DNA of 64,000 bases from Nostoc sp. 'Peltigera membranacea cyanobiont' 210A (lineage in GTDB: Bacteria; Cyanobacteriota; Cyanobacteriia; Cyanobacteriales; Nostocaceae), in contig NZ_NOLJ01000001.1 of the NCBI RefSeq assembly GCF_002246015.1, positions 140,726 through 204,725 on the forward strand. Direction: 5' to 3'. The position numbers were made by a program, and so were the translations under genes. This document shows, in pieces, positions 33,489 through 42,600 of this stretch. The notes under the pieces are model-generated. The model was not told the DNA's origin. It searched no databases and saw nothing but the letters and a program-made list of their open reading frames with translations. Every line of letters starts with the position of its first letter. The first letter of the stretch is position 1.

Positions 33489-35132
33489 ATGGACAAAATA
33501 CAATTGCTAGCAAAATTAAATCCTCCAACTTGGTTAAAAATTCTGGTAATTAGCCTGATTGGGTTAGGTATTTTCTTTCGCTTTACCCATTTAGGACAAA
33601 AAGTGTATTGGTACGATGAAATTGCTACATCGCTGGCAATATCTGGTCATACGCTAGCTGAGGTTAAACAAGAGGTTTTTAGCAATTGGGGCAATAATCA
33701 AGGCATAATTCCTGCCATAACTTTAGACAAATATCAACACATTAATCCAGATCGATCTGTGGCTGATACAGTTCGCTACTTAATAACTTCAGACCCGCAA
33801 CATCCACCTTTGTATTATGTAATGGTGAGATTGTGGGCGCAAGTCTTTGGGGATTTTCCGGCAGGAGTCAGGAGTTTATCAGCAGTAATCAGTCTGTTGA
33901 TATTTCCTAGTGTGTATTGGTTGTGTTTAGAGTTATTTGAATCACCACTAGTAGGGTGGGTGGCAATGGCTGTGATGGGGATTTCTCCCTTGCAGGTTTT
34001 CTTTGCCCAAGATGCACGAGAATATGGTCTGTGGATGGTGATGATCCTAGTATCAAGTGCTGCTTTGTTGCGAGCCATTCGCCGAGAAACTTTCTTTACC
34101 TGGGCTGTGTATGCTCTCACCCTATCCTTGGGATTTTACACCCATTTATTAACAGTAATGGTTGCGATCGCTCATGGTATTTATGTAGTTATTAGGCAAA
34201 AGTTTCGCTTTGACAAAACCCTGCGTAATTATTTACTGAGTTCAATAGCAGCTTGCTTAATGTTTTTACCCTGGCTAACGGTGCTTATTACTAAAGCTGA
34301 CACAGCAACAAATCTTTTGTCATGGATAACATTTAAAACAGATAGCCCTTTTGACCTGATTGGAATTTGGCTCAGTCGCATTAGCAGAATATTTTTTGAT
34401 TTTAATTTGGCTTCTGATGATGCTTGGGTCAAGAATTTACCTGCGGAAAGCCCTTTATCTTATAGTATTCCTACGATAATAGCTAGTTTATTTTTAATTA
34501 TTTATATATTCATTTTTTTTATAAAATCTCTCTCAACTAACGCTAGTTTATTTATTGCTTTATTAGGGGGATTTCCAGGGTTAACATTGCTTTTCTACGA
34601 CCTAATTTTTGGGGGAATTCGCTCTATTCATTTTCGCTATCAGTTACCGTTATACCTCAGCATTCAAATTGCTGTAGTGTATATTTTAGCTTTCCATGTT
34701 TTCTTGGCGAAGAACTGGCAGAAAAACTTTTGGCAAGTCATTGTGGTAGGGTTACTCATCTCTGGGCTAGTTTCTGATGTCAGATTTTTTCAGTCTGAAA
34801 CTTGGTGGCCACAAATAGGTGCTAAGAATTTGCTAGCAATGAGTCAACTTATTAATCAATCTAATAATAATATTTTATTGGTAAGTAGCAAAAATGATTA
34901 TAACTTGGGAGTTATTCTCACCTTAAGTCATAATTTAGAGCCAAAATTTCGCTTACTTACCATACAAAATGACCAGTTACCAATAATGCCTCAAGACTAT
35001 AAATCTATCTTCTTTGTTGACGACCTGGAGAATAGTTTAGCTCATCAACTCCAGCAAGATAAAACTAACTCACTTAAATTAGTCTACCCACTTGAAGGAT
35101 TTTGGCAACTCGATAAAAATCAGAAAACGTGA
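33489..35132 (+). CDS. GT39/ArnT-like polytopic glycosyltransferase
   Basis: 547 residues with about 11-12 membrane helices. The first external loop carries the Asp-Glu motif (KVYWYDEIATSLAISGH, residues ~38-54) characteristic of GT-C enzymes such as ArnT and protein O-mannosyltransferases. HPPLYYVMVRLW and VFFAQDAREYGLWM are also typical. Such enzymes use polyprenyl-phosphate sugars on the outer side of the membrane. This suggests that the aeruginosin is glycosylated after export. The next gene, GtrA-like, would supply or flip the lipid-linked sugar. Confidence 0.87.
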   Translation: MDKIQLLAKLNPPTWLKILVISLIGLGIFFRFTHLGQKVYWYDEIATSLAISGHTLAEVKQEVFSNWGNNQGIIPAITLDKYQHINPDRSVADTVRYLITSDPQHPPLYYVMVRLWAQVFGDFPAGVRSLSAVISLLIFPSVYWLCLELFESPLVGWVAMAVMGISPLQVFFAQDAREYGLWMVMILVSSAALLRAIRRETFFTWAVYALTLSLGFYTHLLTVMVAIAHGIYVVIRQKFRFDKTLRNYLLSSIAACLMFLPWLTVLITKADTATNLLSWITFKTDSPFDLIGIWLSRISRIFFDFNLASDDAWVKNLPAESPLSYSIPTIIASLFLIIYIFIFFIKSLSTNASLFIALLGGFPGLTLLFYDLIFGGIRSIHFRYQLPLYLSIQIAVVYILAFHVFLAKNWQKNFWQVIVVGLLISGLVSDVRFFQSETWWPQIGAKNLLAMSQLINQSNNNILLVSSKNDYNLGVILTLSHNLEPKFRLLTIQNDQLPIMPQDYKSIFFVDDLENSLAHQLQQDKTNSLKLVYPLEGFWQLDKNQKT

Positions 35133-35185
35133 AGATTACTGATTGTAGCAGTCTCAATAAAAAACATTAAGAGAGTAGAAACTGA

Positions 35186-35680
35186 ATGAAGCAATATCTT
35201 GACTATTTTAATATTATTTATCTGAGAGATAAAATCTACTTTTATCTTCATTCGGCGCTTTTTAGTCGGTTTATTCGCTTTGCTGTAGTTGGTTTTAGTG
35301 GAGTATTTGTAGACTTGGGGGCATTCTATTTTTTACATAGCTCATTATGTCTGGCGTTAACTCTTAGTGCAATGCTTTCCACAGAAATAGCAATTATTAA
35401 TAATTTTCTGTGGAATGATTTATGGACGTTTGGTGATGTGTGTTTTCAGCAAAAAAATAGTCAAAAATTACAACGTTTCGTCAAGTTTAATCTCATTTGT
35501 TTGGTTGGACTTATTTTCAATAGCCTAATTGTAAATTGGCTATTTTATCAATTTCAAGTGAATGAATACATAGCTAAATTGGTAGCGATCGCTTGTGTAA
35601 CACTTTGGAATTTCTGGCTCAATCTGAAGATGAACTGGCAATTAACCAAGACAGAAGTAGATGTAGTTGTAGATATTTAA
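35186..35680 (+). CDS. GtrA-family membrane protein
   Basis: 164 residues with four predicted helices and the opening RFIRFAVVGFSGVFVDLGAF typical of the GtrA/DPMS-TM family, then NNFLWNDLWTFGD and FNLICLVGL. GtrA-like proteins are thought to move polyprenyl-phosphate sugars across the membrane. It sits between the GT39 enzyme and the SGNH/MBOAT pair, which supports an extracytoplasmic glycosylation step. No cytoplasmic polyprenyl-phosphate sugar synthase is visible in the window. Confidence 0.87.
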   Translation: MKQYLDYFNIIYLRDKIYFYLHSALFSRFIRFAVVGFSGVFVDLGAFYFLHSSLCLALTLSAMLSTEIAIINNFLWNDLWTFGDVCFQQKNSQKLQRFVKFNLICLVGLIFNSLIVNWLFYQFQVNEYIAKLVAIACVTLWNFWLNLKMNWQLTKTEVDVVVDI

Positions 35681-35689
35681 GAAAAAATC

Positions 35690-36829
35690 ATGTTAAAACC
35701 ACTAGTTATGTTTGGTTATAGTTTAATTTTTATAATTACTATAATTTTTTCTTCTGGATTGTTGAATGTAATTTTACCCTATTACAAGACTATCCAAAAT
35801 CTTGGTGAAATCAGTGTTAAATGGCAATATTTGACTGAACACAAAGATGATTATGACGCTATTTTTTTGGGGCCAAGTACTACTTATTTTGGGGTGATAC
35901 CGAAATTGTTTGATAAATACATGACAACAGAGGGGAAGAGTGTAAAATCTTTCAACTTTGGTATTGCAGGTGCAAATGTATCAGAACTAGATTTTTATTT
36001 ACAAAAAATTCTGGCTTTAGAACCAGCAAACTTAAAGTGGATATTTCTAGATTGTTCAGTTGACCTATTTACAAACATTGGCTCTACTTCCGCTCAAGAA
36101 ATATACTGGCATACTCCTCGTAAAACGTTAGAAAATTTCCAATTAATTTTGGAATCATCAATCGATAACTGGAAAGTAAAAGTTCCATATATATACGCTA
36201 ACTTTCAAAGCTTTATCTACCGATGGCTAGGGATTGGTCAGCTTTCTACTTTGTGGCAGGAAGCAATATTAAATTTGGATCTATCAAATTCAGATCCATT
36301 AGCAAAAGTATCTGAGGATAGGCTCATACAAGAATCGGGATATTACGCAATAGATTGGCAAGAAAAAGCTGAGAAGTGGAAGACTATATTTAGAGGAAAT
36401 GGTTTGGATACTTATCAAAAAAATCTCAAAAATGAACAAACAAAATTAGCAAATTTAAATTCAGAAAATGCATTTAACGAGCCATCCACAATATATGGAG
36501 CGAAAATGATGAAAAATATTGTTTCCCGGATTGAACAACAGCAGCAAATTAATAACAAGAAAATGGAAGCTATATTTTTTATTCCTCCAATTCTAGAAGC
36601 TGATTCCAACCCATTCGCTATTTACAGAGCATACAAATCAGGATATATCGATACTTTATTTGCTTTTAATAATCCTAATGATTTTACTAATTTATATGAA
36701 CTCGATCGCAGAATTGATAGCGCACATCTAAATAATCAGGGCGCTGAAGAATTCACAGTTTTACTGGCATCACAATTTTCCCAGTATTTGAATAATTCTA
36801 GAGAAAAACTTATCAATGGTAAGCTTTGA
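35690..36829 (+). CDS. Membrane-anchored SGNH/DHHW-like protein
   Basis: 379 residues with one N-terminal anchor (MFGYSLIFIITIIFSSG). Block I reads FLGPSTTYFG, with Ser in the nucleophile position but Pro in place of Asp of the usual GDS. Then FNFGIAGANVSELDFYL, and near the end DSAHLNNQGAEEF with the Asp-His of block V. The arrangement resembles AlgJ/AlgX/DHHW proteins that work with MBOAT acyltransferases, and the MBOAT gene follows within 50 bp. It probably completes or tunes acyl transfer to the sugar on the outer face. Confidence 0.7.
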   Translation: MLKPLVMFGYSLIFIITIIFSSGLLNVILPYYKTIQNLGEISVKWQYLTEHKDDYDAIFLGPSTTYFGVIPKLFDKYMTTEGKSVKSFNFGIAGANVSELDFYLQKILALEPANLKWIFLDCSVDLFTNIGSTSAQEIYWHTPRKTLENFQLILESSIDNWKVKVPYIYANFQSFIYRWLGIGQLSTLWQEAILNLDLSNSDPLAKVSEDRLIQESGYYAIDWQEKAEKWKTIFRGNGLDTYQKNLKNEQTKLANLNSENAFNEPSTIYGAKMMKNIVSRIEQQQQINNKKMEAIFFIPPILEADSNPFAIYRAYKSGYIDTLFAFNNPNDFTNLYELDRRIDSAHLNNQGAEEFTVLLASQFSQYLNNSREKLINGKL

Positions 36830-36874
36830 ATACCCAGATTTTATTACCTAATCACTAATTAAATATAAATAAAT

Positions 36875-38413
36875 ATGGTATTCACAGAATTTAGATTTAT
36901 ATTTTTCTTCCTGATTGTCTTCTGCATTTATTGGGCTTTGGAGAAACACAATCATCGGAAGTTGTGGCTGCTAGTCTGTAGCTATATATTCTATAGTGCT
37001 TGGGATTGGCGCTTCCTTTTTTTGCTCTTACTATCGACAGTTATTGATTACTTTGTCGGTTTAATGCTGTCTAGACCACAGGTTAGTGATTTGCAAAGCG
37101 AACGCTCCGTATCAGAACCAGCAATCTCAACAAGCGATATAGTAGAGGAGAGAAAAGCTACAAGTTTTGGAAATTGGGATGCTTTACTGAATAAGCCAAT
37201 CAATCAGCAGCAGCGCCAAGCATGGTTGGTACTTAGTTTAGTAGCAAATCTAGGAATACTAGGGTTTTTTAAGTACTATAACTTCTTCACTGAGTCTGCT
37301 GCAAACTTATTAGCTTTTTTGGGTTTACCTATAAGCCTTACAACTCTTAAAATTATTCTGCCAGCAGGCATTAGTTTTTACACGTTTCAAACTCTGAGTT
37401 ATTCCCTTGATGCCTATCTCGGTAAACTTAAACCTATTAGAAATTTTTGGGATTTTTCTCTATTTGTAACTTTTTTCCCCCAACTGGTTGCAGGCCCAAT
37501 TGTCCGTGCATCTACCTTTTTACCTCAACTGCTAACCCCAAAAAACTTAAGCGAGGTTGATTTTCGAGGATGTTTAATGCTTTTTTTCGTAGGGTATTTC
37601 AAGAAAGCCTGCATTTCGGATAATCTTTCGCCTTTAGTAGAACAGTATTTCACGAATCCAGAAAATTATACTTTCTTAAGTTGTTGGATTGCTGTTATTT
37701 CTTTTGTCATACAGATATACTGCGATTTTTCTGGTTATTCTGATATGGCGATCGCTTCAGCCGGTTTACTTGGATACAAACTACCTCTGAACTTTAATTT
37801 TCCCTACCTTTCCGGTAATATTACTGATTTGTGGCAACGTTGGCACATAACTCTCTACAGTTGGTTGCGAGACTATGTTTATATTCCTTTAATGAGAAAG
37901 CGACCAAAAGCTGAACGCACAGAACTTTTTGGCTATAGAAATCTTCTCACTTTGATGCTTTTATCAGGACTCTGGCATGGGGCTGCTTGGCATTTTGTAG
38001 TTTGGGGTGGATTAAATGGAATCGCCTTAGTTGTTCACAAGCAATGGTCATCTCGGATCGCTCCCTATAAGGAATTAGTACCACTGAGAAAGATGCTAGG
38101 TATCCCCCTAACATTGTATTGGTTTTGTGCTTCTGCCATCTTCTTTCGGAGTAACGATCTCAGCAGTGCTGTACAAATAGAAAAATCCTTTTTATTCCTT
38201 AATTCTCTTGGTTATGAAAACCTAAATCTCCAAATTGCGTGGATTTTTGTACCTTTAATTATCCTCCACTGGGCGGCTTATAAGGGTTGGTTTGCCGATT
38301 GGTGGCGTAAAATTCCTAGTTGGAGTTTTGCTGTTTGCTTTGGGGTATTGGTTTCAACAATATTTCGGCTGACGGCAATTAATCCTCAACCTTTTGTTTA
38401 CTTTCAGTTTTAG
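36875..38413 (+). CDS. MBOAT-family O-acyltransferase (AlgI-like)
   Basis: 512 residues, polytopic. Family motifs are LLVCSYIFYSAWDWRFLFLL, PAGISFYTFQTLSYSLDAY, FFPQLVAGPIVRA, DFSGYSDMAIA, LWQRWHITLYSWLRDYVYIP and the catalytic-His segment LLSGLWHGAAWHFVVWG. These enzymes move acyl groups from a donor to an external hydroxyl. Together with the GT39 gene this predicts an acylated sugar, as in the Nostoc compound Aer-865, which carries hexanoyl and a uronosyl sugar on Choi (from memory). A variable loop at ~residues 70-115 includes bases resembling the GC-rich repeat (GCAAAGCGAACGCTCCG). Confidence 0.9.
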   Translation: MVFTEFRFIFFFLIVFCIYWALEKHNHRKLWLLVCSYIFYSAWDWRFLFLLLLSTVIDYFVGLMLSRPQVSDLQSERSVSEPAISTSDIVEERKATSFGNWDALLNKPINQQQRQAWLVLSLVANLGILGFFKYYNFFTESAANLLAFLGLPISLTTLKIILPAGISFYTFQTLSYSLDAYLGKLKPIRNFWDFSLFVTFFPQLVAGPIVRASTFLPQLLTPKNLSEVDFRGCLMLFFVGYFKKACISDNLSPLVEQYFTNPENYTFLSCWIAVISFVIQIYCDFSGYSDMAIASAGLLGYKLPLNFNFPYLSGNITDLWQRWHITLYSWLRDYVYIPLMRKRPKAERTELFGYRNLLTLMLLSGLWHGAAWHFVVWGGLNGIALVVHKQWSSRIAPYKELVPLRKMLGIPLTLYWFCASAIFFRSNDLSSAVQIEKSFLFLNSLGYENLNLQIAWIFVPLIILHWAAYKGWFADWWRKIPSWSFAVCFGVLVSTIFRLTAINPQPFVYFQF

Positions 38414-38479
38414 CGTGCGATCGCTTGTTGCAAAAAGAATACCAATACCTTTTAAATTACCACCATCAATTAGAGAGAT

Positions 38480-39454
38480 ATGACAACAATTTACTTACAT
38501 ATTGGAATGCCCAAGACTGGAACGACTTGCCTACAAAAAGCATTATTTAATAACAGGGAGAAACTTTTAGAAAACGGTTATTTGTATCCTAATTGTGGTA
38601 TAAAATACAACGCAAAAGAAATAGTAAACCGTTACTGTCATAATACTTTAGCCCATTATTTAATGGGTTTTGAAAACAAGGATAATGCACTTTCACAATT
38701 TAAAGTTTGGGAAGAAATGAAAAGAGAAATAGACTCTATAAATCCTAAAAATGTGATAATTTCCGCAGAAGCTTTTACTTCTTTTGAAATCTTTTATCAA
38801 CCGGAAACACTTGCAAAAATAAAAAATTTCTTAAAAGAATATGAAATCAAGATAGTTATCTATCTAAGAAAGCAAGATGAGTTTTTAGAATCCTCTTACT
38901 GTTACATGGTTAAACTAGGAGCATGTAGCGTGGGAATTAAAGAGTTGTTTAATCAATACCAGTACATATTTAATTATTATCAAATACTAGATAATTGGGC
39001 AGATATATTTGGATATGAAAATATTATTGTTCGACGTTTTGAAAAGTCAAATATGAAAAATCATGTTTTTGATGATTTCTTAGGAGTAATTAATCAATTC
39101 GACAATAAAAGGGATTATAAAATTGATTATGCTGCAAAAATAAATGTGTCTCCTTCAGGCAAAAGTATCAAAATGCTTTTGCTTATAAATAAGTTTAATG
39201 AAACAATTTTAGCGAGACTTCTAAAACTAGATGATAACTACTGGTCAAAATATCAAGATTTTTTGAATTTCTTATCCAATAACAAAATAATAAGTGGAAT
39301 AGTATCAAAACTACCCAACTTTTTAGTTGATAATGTGCTTCTATCATCGGAAGAAAAGCAAGATTTTATGAGACAATTTAAAGAATTAAATAGTCAGGTT
39401 GCCAACAAGTATTTAGGTCAAAAAGATGGAATATTATTTAGCGATTATTCCTAG
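38480..39454 (+). CDS. Sulfotransferase-like protein
   Basis: 324 residues. The N-terminus YLHIGMPKTGTTCLQKAL is the 5'-phosphosulfate-binding loop of PAPS-dependent sulfotransferases, and KIVIYLRKQDEFLESSY supplies the Arg/Ser of the 3'-phosphate site. The middle and C-terminal parts are Lys/Asn-rich and diverged. It pairs functionally with the APS kinase at 28904. The target is probably a hydroxyl of the lactate, Choi or sugar. Its base composition is more AT-rich than its neighbours. About 200 bp of non-coding sequence follow, with a G-rich patch at 39496-39530. Confidence 0.85.
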   Translation: MTTIYLHIGMPKTGTTCLQKALFNNREKLLENGYLYPNCGIKYNAKEIVNRYCHNTLAHYLMGFENKDNALSQFKVWEEMKREIDSINPKNVIISAEAFTSFEIFYQPETLAKIKNFLKEYEIKIVIYLRKQDEFLESSYCYMVKLGACSVGIKELFNQYQYIFNYYQILDNWADIFGYENIIVRRFEKSNMKNHVFDDFLGVINQFDNKRDYKIDYAAKINVSPSGKSIKMLLLINKFNETILARLLKLDDNYWSKYQDFLNFLSNNKIISGIVSKLPNFLVDNVLLSSEEKQDFMRQFKELNSQVANKYLGQKDGILFSDYS

Positions 39455-39658
39455 TTATATAACAATATGATTCAGTTAAGTAAATTTATCTGTTAAGGCA
39501 GGGGAAACAGGGGGGAGAAAAAAGCTTAACTGAACGGTATTGAGTTATATAAATCTGATTTGATGACTGTAGCGTAGGGAGGAAAATCTTATCCGGGGAA
39601 CAAAAAAAATGGAGAAAGAGGTGTACCTAGCTTTTAAAAAATCAAATACTAGTCCTAT

Positions 39659-42600
39659 ATGAACAAGCTGCAAATAATTAAAAATAAAAATATTGAATCT
39701 ATTTACCCTCTTTCTCCTATGCAGCAGGGTATGCTTTTTCATACTCTGTATGAGCCAGAATCAGGAGTATATCTTGAGCAGTTCTGTTTAACGCTCTCTG
39801 GAAATCTAGATATTACAGTGCTTCAGCAGGCCTGTATGCGAGTAATGAAGCGTCACCCAGTTTTGCGTACCCTTGTTGTTTGGGAAAAGCAGGAAAAGCC
39901 TCTTCAGGTAGTATGTAAGCAAGTAGAGTTACCTTGGCAGAACTATGATTGGCGTTCCTTATCTGCAACAGAACAACAAGAGCGGCTAGAAGCTTTCTTA
40001 CAAGCAGATCGAGTCCAAGGCTTTGTTTTTGACAAAGCTCCACTGATGCGCTTCACCTTAATTCAAATCGCTGATGATACTTACGAATTTGTCTGGAGCT
40101 TTCATCACTTGCTGATTGATGGTTGGAGTTGGCCAATTCTCTGCAAAGAAGTCTTTGCATTTTACAGTGCCTTACTTAAAGGCAAATATTTATATTTAAA
40201 TACTCCCCGTCCTTACCGATATTACATAAATTGGCTACAGCAACAAGATTTAAGAGCAGCAGAAACTTTTTGGCGACAACAACTTCATGGCTTTACTAGC
40301 CCTACCTGTTTGCTACTAGATCGGGGTGAGGATCGGGGTGAGGCGCACAATTTACAACAACCAAAAACCTATCACGAGCAGCACTGCTGTTTATCGGCAA
40401 CTATAACTGCTGCTTTACAGTCCCAGGCACAGCAGTATCATTTGACACTTTCAACTTTTGTCCAAGCTGCTTGGGCGCTTTTACTCAGTCGCTACATCGA
40501 TGAGTCTGAGGTAGTATTTGGAGCAACTGTGTCCGGTCGTCCTCCCACTTTATCGGGGGTGGAATCTATGGTGGGACTATTCATTAATACTCTACCAGTC
40601 AGGGTGAAAGTACCAACAGCAACTCCTTTATGGCAATGGCTGAGGAAATTGCAGGCTCAACAGGTGGAGCGATCGCAGTATTCTTGGTGTCCCTTAATAG
40701 AAATTCAGGCTATTAGTGAAATTCCCCCAGGATTACGCCTGTTTGAAAGCATTGTGGTGTTTGAGAACTACCCACACGATACGTCTTTATCAAATCCAGG
40801 TGGCAGCATCCAGATTACTAAACGGCGAGTCATTGAACAAACCAATTATCCGCTCACAGTCATCGCTGTACCAGGACAAGAGTTATCCCTACGTATTCTT
40901 TATGATGGTAGCCGCTTTGATGGGGAAACAATTAACCGGATGATGGGGCATCTTGTAACTTTGTTAGAGGGTATGATCGCTAACATCGAGCAGACAGTAG
41001 CAGAGATATCCATGCTAACTGCCACTGAGCAACGCCAAATCTTAGTATGGAATGATACCCAAAGAGACTATCCCCACAAATGTATCGCTCAGTTGTTTGA
41101 AGAACAGGTGGAACGGACACCGGATGCAGTAGCAGTGTCATTCCAATCCCAACAACTGACTTACCAGCAGTTAAATTGTCAGGCTAACAAGTTAGCGCAC
41201 CATCTCCAAAAACTTGGGGTAAAACCAGAAGTGCGGGTAGGGATTTGCGTTGAGCGTTCTTTACCGATGGTAATAGGACTTTTGGCAATCCTCAAAGCTG
41301 GTGGTGCTTATGTACCTTTAGATCCGCGATCGCCCCAAGAACGCTTGACTTATATGTTGAGTGATTCTCAAGCGTCGGTATTGCTGACAGATTCATCAAT
41401 TACTTTATCTGGGCAACCATTAACAGTAGTTTGCTTAGATACATCGGATTTCTGCCAAAACAGTCAGGGAAATCCTGTTAGTGGAGTGATATCAGAGAAC
41501 TTGGCTTATGTCATGTATACTTCTGGCTCAACAGGCAAACCCAAAGGTGTAGCCATGAGTCACCGTTCTCTGGTGAACCTTTTATATTGGCAAATGGACG
41601 AAAGTGCTTTAAGTTGTGCCAAAACTTTGCAATTTGCTTCTATCAGTTTCGATGTCTCTTTTCAAGAAATATTCTCTACCTGGTGTAACGGCGGAACTCT
41701 AGTTTTGATCGCTGAAGAAATACAGAAAGATGGGTTCGCATTATTACAGTTAATTGCCCAAGAAAAGGTGGAAAGACTATTTTTGCCCTTTGTCGCCCTT
41801 CAGCAATTAGCCCATGCTGCTTCTATTTCTAAATCCTATCCTGCATCTGTGCGTCAGATTATGACAGCAGGAGAACAGTTACACATTACCCCTGTTTTAG
41901 TCAACTTTTTTAAGGAGCTTTCTGGTTGTACGCTACAAAATCAGTATGGGCCGACGGAGAGCCATGTGGTAACAAGTTTTACATTACAAGATGTGGCAAG
42001 CAGTTGGTCGCCACTTCCGCCTATTGGTCGGGCGATCGCAAATACGCAAATCTACATCCTTGACCGCCATCTGCAACCATTACCAATTGGAATTGCTGGA
42101 GAACTGTATATCGGCGGTGTTGCGATCGCTAGAAGTTATATTAATTCCCCGGAATTGACTGCTGAAAAATTCATTCCTAACCCGTTTGCGAAAGACGGGA
42201 GTCGTTTGTATAAGACAGGCGATCGCGCTCGATATTTAGCTGATGGCAATATCGAATTTCTCGGTCGAATTGACAATCAAGTGAAGGTGCGGGGTTTTCG
42301 CATTGAACTGGGAGAAATTGAAACCGTACTCGCCGCACACCCGCAGGTAAAAGAAGCAGTAGTTATCGCAAGAGAAGATGAACCAGGAAACAAGCGTTTA
42401 GTCGCCTACATTGTCCCCAAACAACACTTAGACACCAGCGAACTGCTTTGTTACCTCAAACAAAAGCTACCCGAATATATGCTACCTTCTGCTTTTGTAA
42501 AGTTGCTGGATGCTCTACCTCTAACCCCCAGTGGTAAAATAGAACGCCGTGCTTTACCAGCACCTTTGAGTCGGGAAACACGTAACATCGCTACAGACTT

